A DNA stretch of 61,041 nucleotides, from the NCBI GenBank assembly GCA_018667855.1, contig JABIRL010000057.1:1-61041 (forward strand), read 5' to 3'. The translations under genes were made by a program, and so were the position numbers. This document shows positions 34,797-43,589 of the stretch, one piece after another. Positions within the stretch are counted from its first letter, which is position 1. Every line of letters starts with the position of its first letter. The stretch comes from Rhodospirillaceae bacterium (GTDB lineage Bacteria; Pseudomonadota; Alphaproteobacteria; GCA-2731375). Below the pieces are notes generated by a model, which worked only from the letters and a program-made list of their open reading frames with translations, did not search any database and was not told the origin of the DNA.

Positions 34797-35621
34797 ATGC
34801 AGGATTTTCAGGGCCGCACGGCCTTTGTCACCGGCGCGGCCAGCGGCATTGGCCTCGGCATGGCGCGCGCCCTGTTGGATCAGGGCGCCAACGTCATGCT
34901 GGCGGACGTGGAAGCGGACGCCCTGGCGGCGACCATGTCCAATTTGGCCAGCGCGGACAACCGTATCGACAGCGTGGTCTGCGATGTCGCCGACGCCGGC
35001 GCCGTCAGTGAGGCCGCGCAACGCACCTTTGATCGCTTCGGCAATGTGCATGTGGTCTGCAACAACGCGGGGATCGGTGCCGGCGGCATGCTGGAAGACG
35101 TAAAACCTGAAACCTGGCAATGGGTCATCGGTGTCAACCTGATGGGCGTGTTGCACGGCATCCAGGCCTTTCTGCCGCATATGAAAGCCCATGGCGAACC
35201 GAGCCATGTGGTCAACACCGCGTCCATCGCCGGCATGATCACCGCGCCCGGCATGGGGCCGTACTGCGCCACCAAGTTCGCCGTTGTTGCCATGACGGAA
35301 GTTCTGGCATTGGAGTTGGAAGGCAGCGCCATCGGCGCCTCGGTGCTGTGTCCCATGTGGGTACGTACCCGCATTCAGGAGAGCGACCGCAACCGGCCCG
35401 AGGCGCTGCGCAACCCGGTTCCCGAAAAATTCGATCCGGCCCGGCGGGAGGAGATGGCCCAGGCGATCGAAAACGGCATGGACCCGGCCGAGGTCGCCGA
35501 CCGGGTGCTGGATGCCATTCGGGCCAACCGGGTGCATATCTTTACCCATCCCGAAACAAGAGCCCTGACCCAGGACCGTTTCGACGGCATCATGGGCGCA
35601 TTCGACGCCATTACCGGCTAG
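34797..35621 (+). CDS. SDR-family oxidoreductase
   Basis: 274 residues from ATG 34797 (GGAAC eight bases upstream); ATG 34785 adds four residues. Motifs are canonical: T-G-A-A-S-G-I-G (12-19), C-N-N-A-G near 88-92, S143, Y156-C-A-T-K160. The enzyme should be an active NAD(P)-dependent dehydrogenase of unknown substrate. The C-terminal region with N-P-V-P-E-K-F and V-H-I-F-T-H-P is typical of SDRs grouped near polyketide/lipid-type reductases. The Gfo/Idh gene follows 10 bp later, probably in one operon. Confidence 0.9.
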   Translation: MQDFQGRTAFVTGAASGIGLGMARALLDQGANVMLADVEADALAATMSNLASADNRIDSVVCDVADAGAVSEAAQRTFDRFGNVHVVCNNAGIGAGGMLEDVKPETWQWVIGVNLMGVLHGIQAFLPHMKAHGEPSHVVNTASIAGMITAPGMGPYCATKFAVVAMTEVLALELEGSAIGASVLCPMWVRTRIQESDRNRPEALRNPVPEKFDPARREEMAQAIENGMDPAEVADRVLDAIRANRVHIFTHPETRALTQDRFDGIMGAFDAITG

Positions 35622-35631
35622 GGAGACAGAG

Positions 35632-36591
35632 ATGCGGGTTGCAGTTGTAGGGGTCGGTCATTTCGGCAAACTGCATGCGGAAAAGTATGCGGCGATGGAA
35701 GATGTCGAGCTGGTCGCGGTCGTGGACCAGGATGCCGCGAGTGGCGCTGAAATCGCCGCCCTGCACGGGGCCCAGGCCTTGACGGACTTTCGCGACCTGG
35801 CCGGCCAGGTTGATGCCGCCTCCCTCACCGTGCCCACAAGCCTGCATCACGAAGTGGGCCTGCAGCTGCTGGAAATGGGCATTCATTTGTTGGTGGAGAA
35901 ACCGATCACGGTGACCGTCGACAGCGCTAATGCCCTGATCGCCACGGCCAAGGCCCGGGGCCTGACCTTGCAGGTGGGCCACCTGGAACGATTTTCGCCA
36001 GCCTATTTCGCCCTGGCCGAACGCGTCGGCAAGCCATTGTTCATCGAGGCCAACCGGATCGCACCGTTCAACCCCCGCGCCAAGGACGTCAATGTGGTGC
36101 TGGACCTGATGATCCACGACATCGACCTGATCACGGCCCTGGTGGGCGCGCCGCTGATCTCGGTCGATGCGGTGGGCGCGGCGGTGGTCTCGGAAGGCGA
36201 GGATATTGTCTCCGCCCGCCTTGGCTTCGCGTCCGGCTGCGCCGCCAATCTGACCGCCAGCCGGGTCAGCCTGAAGACCGAACGCAGCATGCGGATTTTC
36301 CAGCCCGATACCTATCTGGTGGCCGATCTGGCCCAGCGCAAGGTCACCATCCGGCGCAAGGGCGACGGCGAGATGTTTCCGGGCATCCCCAATATCGAGA
36401 CGGAGGAGTTCAGTTTCGAGGAAGCGGACGCCCTGGGCCAGGAAATCGCCGCCTTCATCCATTGCGTGCGGCAGAGGGAAATCCCGGCGGTCAATGGCGA
36501 GGCGGGGCGCGATGCGGTGCAGGCCGCGCTGATGATCACTGACAGCCTGCAGGCCCATCGCCGATTGTTGGAACAAAGCGGCGTTATTTAG
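35632..36591 (+). CDS. Gfo/Idh/MocA-family oxidoreductase
   Basis: 319 residues, ATG 35632 preceded by GGAGA. The Rossmann motif G-V-G-H-F-G is at 7-12, the catalytic Lys lies in V-E-K-P-I-T-V near 92, and the C-terminal alpha/beta domain carries H-D-I-D-L-I near 163 with the usual second catalytic His. Family members oxidise or reduce sugars or sugar acids with NAD(P). A similar gene often sits in alphaproteobacterial lipid A clusters as a UDP-sugar dehydrogenase, but no lpx genes are present here. It overlaps the 3' end of the convergent cytochrome b561 gene by 8 bp. Confidence 0.87.
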   Translation: MRVAVVGVGHFGKLHAEKYAAMEDVELVAVVDQDAASGAEIAALHGAQALTDFRDLAGQVDAASLTVPTSLHHEVGLQLLEMGIHLLVEKPITVTVDSANALIATAKARGLTLQVGHLERFSPAYFALAERVGKPLFIEANRIAPFNPRAKDVNVVLDLMIHDIDLITALVGAPLISVDAVGAAVVSEGEDIVSARLGFASGCAANLTASRVSLKTERSMRIFQPDTYLVADLAQRKVTIRRKGDGEMFPGIPNIETEEFSFEEADALGQEIAAFIHCVRQREIPAVNGEAGRDAVQAALMITDSLQAHRRLLEQSGVI

Positions 36592-37120
36592 GCGTCCTCA
36601 TAAACGGAATCATGCGGGCCGCGATGGCGTCCTTGTCGATCGCCATATGTTTGATGGTCGCGCCTACGTGCCCGATGACCAGGAGCGCCAGCAACCAGGC
36701 GCACAGCCCATGGATAACATGAAAGACGCCGGTCAGGGTCTCGCCAGAGGGTAACAGCGCGGTCACGTTCATCGACCCAAAGACCAGAACCTCGAAATCC
36801 GCATAAGTCGCCGCGTGCATGAAACCGGCCAGGGGCAGACAAATCATCAAGGCATAGAAACCGTTCACGACCCACCTGGCCCATTTTTGCTGCCGGGGGC
36901 TCATGCTGTCGGGATAGGGTGGTGGCGGATGGGCACGGCGCCAAGCCAGACGCACCACGGCCAGCAACAACAATATCAAGCCCATGGAGGCATGCTGCGG
37001 CAGCGCCTCTTTTCGCTCCGCCAGCGACAGCTCTTCCATGCCCAGGCCGAACATGAACATGACGATCAACAGCATCGCCATGAGCCAATGCAGCAGTTTG
37101 GCGACGCCATCGAAGGCCAT
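36584..37120 (-). CDS. cytochrome b561-family membrane protein
   Basis: 178 residues with four hydrophobic segments (about 10-28, 43-60, 85-105, 135-158). Probable haem-ligating His residues are in K-L-L-H-W-L (H11), L-P-Q-H-A-S-M, M-H-A-A-T-Y and V-I-H-G-L-C, the pattern of prokaryotic di-haem b561 proteins. It transfers electrons across or within the inner membrane, possibly from quinol to an oxygen-derived acceptor such as superoxide. It begins three bases after the class II aldolase gene stop, so they share a transcript. It also overlaps the end of the Gfo/Idh gene on the other strand. Confidence 0.88.
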   Translation of the reverse strand: MAFDGVAKLLHWLMAMLLIVMFMFGLGMEELSLAERKEALPQHASMGLILLLLAVVRLAWRRAHPPPPYPDSMSPRQQKWARWVVNGFYALMICLPLAGFMHAATYADFEVLVFGSMNVTALLPSGETLTGVFHVIHGLCAWLLALLVIGHVGATIKHMAIDKDAIAARMIPFMRTPK

Positions 37121-37123
37121 GGG

Positions 37124-37900
37124 TTAATTCCGGTATTCCGGCTCTTCCCGATCCAGGATGCGGCGCAGCGCCGCGAAATGACGGTCCGCCACTTTCGGCC
37201 GCTCCACGGCCATTTGCTCCCGCACCTGATCGCGGACCTGTTGGGAAATCGTGCGTAGCTTGCCGCCCGTGGACCTGGCCAGAACCTGAAACTGCGCCGC
37301 CCGCTCCAGATAATACAGATCATTGAAACAATCGGCGACGCTGGGACCGACGGCCATGACGCCGTGGCTGGCCATCATCAACAGGCTGCAATTGCCGATT
37401 TTGCGGGCCAACCGGTCGCCTTCGTCCTCGTCCAGGGCCAGACCTTCGTAGTCATCGTCATAGGCGATACGGTCGTCGAACATCAGGGCGTTCTGTTCGC
37501 ACATTTCCAGGCGTCCGCCCTCCAGCAAGGTCAGGGCGGTGACGTGGGGTTGGTGCGTGTGCATCGCCACCGTGGCCGACGGGCAGGCCAAATGCACCCG
37601 GCTGTGAATATAGAAGGCGGTATCCTCGACCTCGTTATCACCCTCCAGCACCTCGCCCTTGGCATTGCACAGCACCAGCGAGGAGGCGGTAATCTCAGAC
37701 CAGTGCCAGCCATAGGGATTGATCAGAAAGCGATCACCGCGCATGACGCCATCGTCGCCCGCCACGGCCATGGAAAAATGATTATCGACGCCTTCGTTCA
37801 GGCCAAGCCGTGCCGCCCACCGCAGGGACGCCGCCAAATCGATCCGCATTTGTTGAATATCCAACGCTTCCTCCAATCCACGAACAGTATTTTTCGACAC
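37124..37900 (-). CDS. class II aldolase/adducin-family protein
   Basis: 258 residues from a GTG at 37898-37900 with a run of G four bases upstream; ATG 37927 is an alternative nine codons longer. The aldolase II zinc site is recognisable: G-V-D-N-H-F-S near 37, M-H-T-H-Q-P-H near 118, and a third ligand in A-S-H-G-V near 185. The family contains fuculose- and ribulose-phosphate aldolases, but many members act on non-sugar compounds. No sugar-catabolic genes are adjacent. The cytochrome b561 gene follows directly. Confidence 0.88.
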   Translation of the reverse strand: MSKNTVRGLEEALDIQQMRIDLAASLRWAARLGLNEGVDNHFSMAVAGDDGVMRGDRFLINPYGWHWSEITASSLVLCNAKGEVLEGDNEVEDTAFYIHSRVHLACPSATVAMHTHQPHVTALTLLEGGRLEMCEQNALMFDDRIAYDDDYEGLALDEDEGDRLARKIGNCSLLMMASHGVMAVGPSVADCFNDLYYLERAAQFQVLARSTGGKLRTISQQVRDQVREQMAVERPKVADRHFAALRRILDREEPEYRN

Positions 37901-38063
37901 TGTGCCCCCCTGACGGGCAAACCGCAATATCCCAGATCAACGGCAGCGGCAAGCTGTTGAATGGCCGTAAATCTTTCTTAAGGCGCGCCAGGCATTATGA
38001 CAAAATTACGCTCCGCAAAATGAAGTCCAAATCTCCCCTGTCCCGACGAGGACCTTAGCTGTC

Positions 38064-39533
38064 ATGATCATTCCCCGTCTCGGTATCGGTCTGGTTTGCT
38101 GGTTCCCCGCCATGGCGGCGATCCTGGCGGCTTCCCATGTCATGTTGGGCGAGGACGGCGGCACGCAACTGAGCGCGACCATAGGTTTTTTGTCTTTCCT
38201 GGGCCTGACCGGCGTGGCGGGTTTCAGCCCGACCGGGCGCCTTGCCTTTGGACGATGCCTGAAAGCCGTTGGCATCATATTCGCCGTCGCGACAGCCATT
38301 GCGATGCTGGGGCATTATCCCGAACCGCTGGGATTAATAGATCCAACGCGTATGCACGACGTACCGATCCTGGCATTGGTGATCGGCGCCGCCGCGGCTG
38401 TCGTCCTGTTCTGCTGGGGCTTTTTACTAATCTATGACCATGAACCGGGCCGCCCGAGCCTGTTGACTCGCGCCGTCGTGCCAACGCTTGCCCGTGCAAC
38501 GGCGGGCATGATCAGTGATCGGCGCCTGCGCGCCCACGATCGCATCGAAGATGGCGTTCTGGACGGCACGGGCCGGTTTGATGAAGGTCTGCCCCATTTG
38601 CGGGGCTTCAACGACTACTACCAGCAAAACATCCGACGAAAGCTGGCTGACCTGGAAGCCAGCAGATCCGCCGCTATCCAGCGACGCAACAAACGGCTGT
38701 TGGTCGGTGTCCCGATCATGTTGGTATTGAGTGTCCTGGCCGTCGCAAATATTGAGGAAGACACCATTCTGCAGGATGTGGTGGGCATGATCCTGTTCCT
38801 GGGCTGGCTCGCCACATTCGGCTATGCGATCGGTGACAGCCGGAAAATCAAAGGCATGGCCAAAGGGGTGATGATCGAAAGTCTGTCCGCATTTTTTCAA
38901 CTGACGTATGGCACCCGAACACCGTCCATCGAGATGAGGCTGTTTCGCGAAACCGGGCTGGTCCCCGAATACGATGGATGGGTCGCGAAGGAGGCCTTTA
39001 GTGGTGACCGGGACGGGGTCCATATGGTCATGGCCGAGGTCCGGCTTTATGACCATAGCCGCAAGGGCGGCCGCCGCCGCCGGGTGACCAAATTTCAAGG
39101 CGCTGTTTTGCAGTTCGGGCAGCCGAAGCAGTTTCTTGGTCAGACGGTCGCCCTGGCGCGGCGCGGTCTGGCGACCAATATCGTCGATCAGATCATCAGA
39201 GGTAAGCCGCGCATACGGCTGGAAAATCAGGAATTCGAAGCTCTGTTCGATGTCTTCGCCGATGACGAGGTGGAAGCGCGTTATTTGCTGACGCCGCTGT
39301 TCATGGAGCGCATGGTGGGCCTGGCCGAACTGGTGGGCAAAGGCTCCGATCTGCGTTTCGCCTTTGCCGATAATCAATTGTTGGTCGCGGTCAGCGGGTG
39401 GGACCTGTTCGAGGCGGCCGCCCTGTCCCATGCCGTCAGCGATCCGGTTCAGGTGCAGACCTTTATCAACGAGGTTGGATTGATCCTGGATGTGGCGGAA
39501 ACCCTGAAACTTACCCAGAAAACAAGGATTTAG
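38064..39533 (+). CDS. DUF3137-domain membrane protein, paralog 1
   Basis: 489 residues. Hydrophobic segments at about 5-22, 33-50, 68-85 and 105-125, then a soluble part, two more segments near 213-262, and a C-terminal soluble DUF3137 region. Conserved stretches shared with the gene at 40255 include L-P-H-L-R-G-F-N-D-Y-Y (about 176) and G-W-D-L-F-E-A-A (about 455). DUF3137 proteins are often encoded next to LemA, as here; their function is unestablished, though envelope stress or membrane homeostasis is assumed. The start has no close ribosome site (GAGG lies 14 bases away). Confidence 0.85.
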   Translation: MIIPRLGIGLVCWFPAMAAILAASHVMLGEDGGTQLSATIGFLSFLGLTGVAGFSPTGRLAFGRCLKAVGIIFAVATAIAMLGHYPEPLGLIDPTRMHDVPILALVIGAAAAVVLFCWGFLLIYDHEPGRPSLLTRAVVPTLARATAGMISDRRLRAHDRIEDGVLDGTGRFDEGLPHLRGFNDYYQQNIRRKLADLEASRSAAIQRRNKRLLVGVPIMLVLSVLAVANIEEDTILQDVVGMILFLGWLATFGYAIGDSRKIKGMAKGVMIESLSAFFQLTYGTRTPSIEMRLFRETGLVPEYDGWVAKEAFSGDRDGVHMVMAEVRLYDHSRKGGRRRRVTKFQGAVLQFGQPKQFLGQTVALARRGLATNIVDQIIRGKPRIRLENQEFEALFDVFADDEVEARYLLTPLFMERMVGLAELVGKGSDLRFAFADNQLLVAVSGWDLFEAAALSHAVSDPVQVQTFINEVGLILDVAETLKLTQKTRI

Positions 39534-39617
39534 AACGCGCGCCCTGCAAACGGTCGGAGAATTCCGGTGTATTTCCGTAAGCTAATCTTAACAACCCACC
39601 TTACATTATGGCAAACG

Positions 39618-39634
39618 ACCGGCGCTTCGCCGGT
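39618..39634 (+). other. hairpin just before lemA
   Basis: ACCGGCG (39618-39624) and CGCCGGT (39628-39634) form a perfect 7-bp stem with loop CTT, ending six bases before the GGAG ribosome site of lemA. It lacks a T-run, so it is not an intrinsic terminator; it might modulate translation or act as an mRNA processing boundary. Confidence 0.4.
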
Positions 39635-39651
39635 GCTGTTGGAGCGGACAC

Positions 39652-40248
39652 ATGAATACGATTTTCTGGTTTCTGATCATTGTCGGGGTGGTCGGCTATA
39701 TTTGGTACGCCACCTTGATCCGGCGCCGCAACAAGGCCGAGGAAGGATTGTCCCTGGTCGATGTGCAATTGAAAAAGCGCCACGACCTGTTGCCGAACAT
39801 CCTGAAGCTGACCGGCGGCTATCTGAGCCACGAAAAACCCCTGTTCGAAAACATTGCCGCCCTGCGCAGCCAGGCTCAACAATCCTATGACCGCAAGGAT
39901 CCAGGCCAGGTGCAGGACCATCTGGCCGCGGCCGGCGCCCTGAGCGGTATGCTGGGGCGCTTGATGATGGTGGCAGAGAATTATCCGGACCTGAAGGCCG
40001 ACAAAGTGGTGACCCGCGCCATGGGTACCCTGGAAGAGGTCGAAGGTCATATCGCGGCGGCCCGGCGCACCTACAATGCCGCCGTCACGGCCCTGAACAA
40101 CGCGGCGCAGATTTTCCCCGGCACCCTGATCGCGGAAAAGGCGGATGTGAAAACCATGCCCTATTTCGAGATCACCGATCCCGCCGACCGGGAAGAAGTC
40201 GATGCGGCAAAATTTCTGCCCGGACAACAGGACAGCGCCGCGGGATAG
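39652..40248 (+). CDS. lemA: LemA-family protein
   Basis: 198 residues, ATG 39652 with GGAG eight bases upstream. N-terminal membrane anchor (about 4-21), then the helical LemA core: R-R-N-K-A-E-E-G-L-S-L-V-D-V-Q-L-K-K-R-H (about 25-44), D-L-L-P-N-I-L-K, L-M-M-V-A-E-N-Y-P-D-L-K-A near 110, and the C-terminal Y-N-A-A-V-T-A-L-N-N. LemA proteins are inner-membrane proteins of unknown activity often paired with membrane or stress proteins. Here the gene is bracketed by two DUF3137 paralogs, with a 6-bp gap to the second. Confidence 0.92.
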   Translation: MNTIFWFLIIVGVVGYIWYATLIRRRNKAEEGLSLVDVQLKKRHDLLPNILKLTGGYLSHEKPLFENIAALRSQAQQSYDRKDPGQVQDHLAAAGALSGMLGRLMMVAENYPDLKADKVVTRAMGTLEEVEGHIAAARRTYNAAVTALNNAAQIFPGTLIAEKADVKTMPYFEITDPADREEVDAAKFLPGQQDSAAG

Positions 40249-40254
40249 AACGCC

Positions 40255-41727
40255 ATGATTTTGGTTCGACTTGGCGTTGGTTTCACCGCCTGGCTGGCGG
40301 CCCTGCCGGTCATTGGGATGGCTTTCCTTATCCCATTTGGAGAGAAAACAGGAACGGCGGTCGGGGGCGTTTTTTGTTTCCTGATGTTTTTTGCCGTGTT
40401 GGGCATGGCGGCCGCCTCGCCAACCGTACGGGTTGCTTTTGGCCGTGGCCTGAAACTAATCGGCGGCGCGTTCTGGACCGCCATCGCCATTTTGGTGTTC
40501 TTCCACTTTCTGGCATTACCGTCCATGCCGGATGCCCGGCAGCTGGGATACGGGCTTATCCCCGTGTCGATTATCGGCAGCGTATTCGGCGGCCTGCTGT
40601 TCCTGGCCGGCTATTTCATGACCAGAAAGTCCGACGCCGGTGCGCCCGGGTTCCTGGCCCGCCGACTGGGGCCGTTCCTGGAAAGACGCGGCCGCGGATT
40701 GTTCAACGCCCGGCGGGTTCATGCCCAGCGCCGCCTGCAACAAGTTGCGGAGGTGGAGGGGCGCATATTCGATGAAAGCCTGCCACATCTGCGCGGCTTT
40801 AACGACTATTACCGCGAACACATCGAAGACTGGATGAGCAGCCAGGAACAACGGCGGAAGGCGGCCCTCGGCTATCGCCTGAAAGTTCTGGTCATCGGTC
40901 TGCCGATAATGGCCGTCATATCCATTATTTTGGCTGCTTTGGCGTCCTCCGATAACGACTTTTGGAACGGAGTTCTGGGCTTTATAATTTTATTGGGGTG
41001 GTTGTTCGTGATCGGTTTGGCCATCAGCAAGGGCGAGGACCTGAGCGATGACGTCAAGGCCTTCATGATTAAGCATTTATGCGACTTCTTCGAATTATCC
41101 TACGACCCCCAGGAAATGCCGGCGGGCCTCCACAAATATGTGTCGCTCGACCTGATACCGTCCCATGCCTCGGCGATGATTGACGAGGCATTCACGGCTG
41201 AACGCGAGAACGTATCCATGTTCATGGCTGACGTCACGGCCTATGGCTATCGCGGCACCGGGGTGGATCGTCACCGCGAGGTTCAGTTCGCCGGCGCGAT
41301 CCTGGAATTCACCTATCGAAAGCAGTTTAAGGGGCAGACCATCGCCTTCTCGGATCGGGGTTTGATTGGCAACCTGCTAAAGGGCAGTTGGCGTAGCGAG
41401 CAACGCATTCGCCTGGAAAACGCCGAGTTCGAGGATCGGTTTGAAGTGTTTGGCACAGACGAGATAGAAAGCCGCTACCTGATGACGCCACTTTTCATGG
41501 AACGCATGGTGGCGCTTTCGGATCTGATCGGCAGCTCGAAAAAAATGCGGTTTGCTTTCGCCGAAGACCGGCTTTTGGTCGTTGTGCCGGGCTGGGATCT
41601 GTTCGAGGCGGCTTCCCTGGCCCATGCCATGAACGATCCCCTGCAAGTTCAGACATTTCTGAATGAAGTCGGCCTGATCATGGGCATCGCTGATACCATG
41701 AAACTGAACCTGGACAGCCGAATTTAA
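40255..41727 (+). CDS. DUF3137-domain membrane protein, paralog 2
   Basis: 490 residues, almost the same length as the paralog at 38064 and colinear with it: membrane segments near 5-25, 35-50, 60-82 and 98-120, L-P-H-L-R-G-F-N-D-Y-Y near 178, another membrane pair at about 205-260, and the end G-W-D-L-F-E-A-A-S-L, V-Q-T-F-L-N-E-V-G-L-I. The two genes arose by duplication around lemA and have diverged moderately. It starts 6 bp after the lemA stop and belongs to that operon. Activity unknown. Confidence 0.85.
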   Translation: MILVRLGVGFTAWLAALPVIGMAFLIPFGEKTGTAVGGVFCFLMFFAVLGMAAASPTVRVAFGRGLKLIGGAFWTAIAILVFFHFLALPSMPDARQLGYGLIPVSIIGSVFGGLLFLAGYFMTRKSDAGAPGFLARRLGPFLERRGRGLFNARRVHAQRRLQQVAEVEGRIFDESLPHLRGFNDYYREHIEDWMSSQEQRRKAALGYRLKVLVIGLPIMAVISIILAALASSDNDFWNGVLGFIILLGWLFVIGLAISKGEDLSDDVKAFMIKHLCDFFELSYDPQEMPAGLHKYVSLDLIPSHASAMIDEAFTAERENVSMFMADVTAYGYRGTGVDRHREVQFAGAILEFTYRKQFKGQTIAFSDRGLIGNLLKGSWRSEQRIRLENAEFEDRFEVFGTDEIESRYLMTPLFMERMVALSDLIGSSKKMRFAFAEDRLLVVVPGWDLFEAASLAHAMNDPLQVQTFLNEVGLIMGIADTMKLNLDSRI

Positions 41728-41895
41728 TCCGGCTGCAGGCCTCAAACCTGAAATACGCCGATACGCAATCCGGCAGATATCCCGGCGGAAAGCCTGGATA
41801 ATGCCATTGCGTTCTGTTCCGAACCATGCAAAACGGATGACAAATCGCCCGGTTGCTGGATATGCTGCGGCCAACAATTTTGGAGCCTTTGACAA

Positions 41896-43452
41896 ATGAA
41901 GATATCGTCCACCATCCGCCGCAATTTGCAGGTCAATGGCAACGGCACCGCCACCATATTCGGCGAGCGGCAGCATAGTTGGCAGCAATTCGGCGAGCGT
42001 ATCGCGCGGTTGGCATCAGGTCTGTCGGGACTCGGGCTGGGGCGCGGCGACCGGGTGGCGGTGCTGTCATTGAACAATGACCGCTATATGGAAAGCTATT
42101 TCGGCGTGCCGTGGGGCGGGTTTGTCCTGGTGCCCATAAATACCAGGCTGGCGCCTCCCGAAATAGAATTCTGGCTGAACGATTCCGGATCCACGGTGTT
42201 GATGGTCGACGAAGCGTTTGTTTCCATGCTGCCTAAAATTCAGGACCAGTTGGAAACCGTCAAGCATGTGGTCTTTCTTGGCGAGGGCGCCACGCCCAAA
42301 GGCATGTTGTCTTATGAGGGCCTGATCGACGGCGCCGCGGCCACGGCGGCGATGGATACGCCCAGCGAAGAATTGGCCATGTTGTATTACACCGGCGGCA
42401 CCACCGGCCGCTCCAAAGGCGTGATGCTGAGCCAGCACAACGTGCTCTACGATGCCTTGCAGTTCGCGCCAAAGGTCGGCTTTCGCAGCCATTCGGTCTA
42501 TCTGCATGCCGCACCCATGTTCCACATCGCGGACGGCACCTGTACCTACGCCATCGCCACGACCGCCGGCGCCTCTGTCATATTGCCGGCTTTCGAGCCG
42601 CGGGCGGCGTTGAACGCAATCCAGGAACACAAGATATCGATCACCATCTGGGTGCCGACCATGGTCAATATGGCAGTGCATTATCCCGGCGTCGAAGACT
42701 TCGACCTATCCAGCCTCGCCGATATTCTCTACGGCGCCTCGCCCATGCCCGAAGCGGTGGTCCGCCGCGCCATGGAAGTCATGCCCCATACACGCTTCCA
42801 CCATGCCTATGGGCAGACCGAATCCGCGCCCATCCTGACCATGTTAGACGCCGATCGACATATCCCGGATACGCCTGGGAGCAAAATGGGATCGTGCGGA
42901 CAGGCCCTGTTGGGCGTGGAACTGAAAATCGTCGATGAAGATGACAACGATGTTGCCCCCGGCGCGGTGGGCGAACTTTGCGCCCGAGGCGACAACGTCA
43001 TGCTGGGCTATTGGCAACAGCCCGAGATGACCGCTCATGCCCTGCGCAATGGCTGGCTGCATACGGGCGATGGCGCCCGCATGGACGACGAGGGCTTTGT
43101 CTACATCGTCGACCGGGTCAAGGACATGATCATATCGGGCGGCGAAAACGTCTACTCGGCCGAGGTCGAGGACGCCGTCTATCGCCATGAGGCGGTCGCT
43201 GAATGCGCCGTTATCGGCATCCCGCACGAAAAATGGGGCGAACAGGTCCACGCCATCATTCGCCTGCATGATAACCAAGACGCCAATGAACAAGACATCA
43301 TGGACCATTGTCATGCTCTGATCGCCGCCTTCAAATGCCCCAGATCGGTGGAATTCAGTGCCGAACCACTGCCACTTTCCGGCGCCGGCAAGATATTGAA
43401 GGCGCAGCTGCGCGAACCGTATTGGGCAGACCAGGAAAAGGCTGTTCATTGA
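41896..43452 (+). CDS. AMP-binding acyl-CoA synthetase (long-chain fatty-acid ligase type)
   Basis: 518 residues. Adenylate-forming motifs: Y-Y-T-G-G-T-T-G-R-S-K-G near 162-173, H-A-Y-G-Q-T-E near 301, W-L-H-T-G-D-G near 388, D-R-V-K-D-M-I-I-S-G-G-E-N-V-Y near 405-420, and C-terminal S-G-A-G-K-I-L-K with the catalytic Lys. It should activate a fatty or other carboxylic acid to its CoA ester. A second ligase of this superfamily lies at 16522; the two are clearly different subfamilies. The gap upstream (41728-41895) shows no gene. Confidence 0.92.
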   Translation: MKISSTIRRNLQVNGNGTATIFGERQHSWQQFGERIARLASGLSGLGLGRGDRVAVLSLNNDRYMESYFGVPWGGFVLVPINTRLAPPEIEFWLNDSGSTVLMVDEAFVSMLPKIQDQLETVKHVVFLGEGATPKGMLSYEGLIDGAAATAAMDTPSEELAMLYYTGGTTGRSKGVMLSQHNVLYDALQFAPKVGFRSHSVYLHAAPMFHIADGTCTYAIATTAGASVILPAFEPRAALNAIQEHKISITIWVPTMVNMAVHYPGVEDFDLSSLADILYGASPMPEAVVRRAMEVMPHTRFHHAYGQTESAPILTMLDADRHIPDTPGSKMGSCGQALLGVELKIVDEDDNDVAPGAVGELCARGDNVMLGYWQQPEMTAHALRNGWLHTGDGARMDDEGFVYIVDRVKDMIISGGENVYSAEVEDAVYRHEAVAECAVIGIPHEKWGEQVHAIIRLHDNQDANEQDIMDHCHALIAAFKCPRSVEFSAEPLPLSGAGKILKAQLREPYWADQEKAVH

Positions 43453-43455
43453 TTG

Positions 43456-43469
43456 ATTTATTAATAAAT
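43456..43469 (+). other. perfect 14-bp AT palindrome after the acyl-CoA ligase
   Basis: ATTTATTAATAAAT (43456-43469) begins three bases after the ligase stop codon. It could be a protein-binding site in the kinase promoter region or a chance AT palindrome. Confidence 0.4.
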
Positions 43470-43480
43470 TTCTGACGTTG

Positions 43481-43495
43481 TTAATAAATCGTTAA
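43481..43495 (+). promoter_or_regulatory. CtrA-type box upstream of the sensor kinase
   Basis: TTAA (43481-43484), seven bases, TTAA (43492-43495) is an exact match to the TTAA-N7-TTAA site bound by the alphaproteobacterial cell-cycle/signalling regulator CtrA. It lies 95 bp before the GTG start of the histidine kinase in a gap of 137 bp. In GC-rich DNA this is unlikely by chance, though the local gap is AT-rich. Confidence 0.55.
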
Positions 43496-43589
43496 TCATG
43501 GTTTGGCACCATGCCCGTACATTCGCATATCGTGACAAAAACCGATTTAGCGCAATGAATTAGCCATTTCTTGGCAAGGGAAAGCGTAG

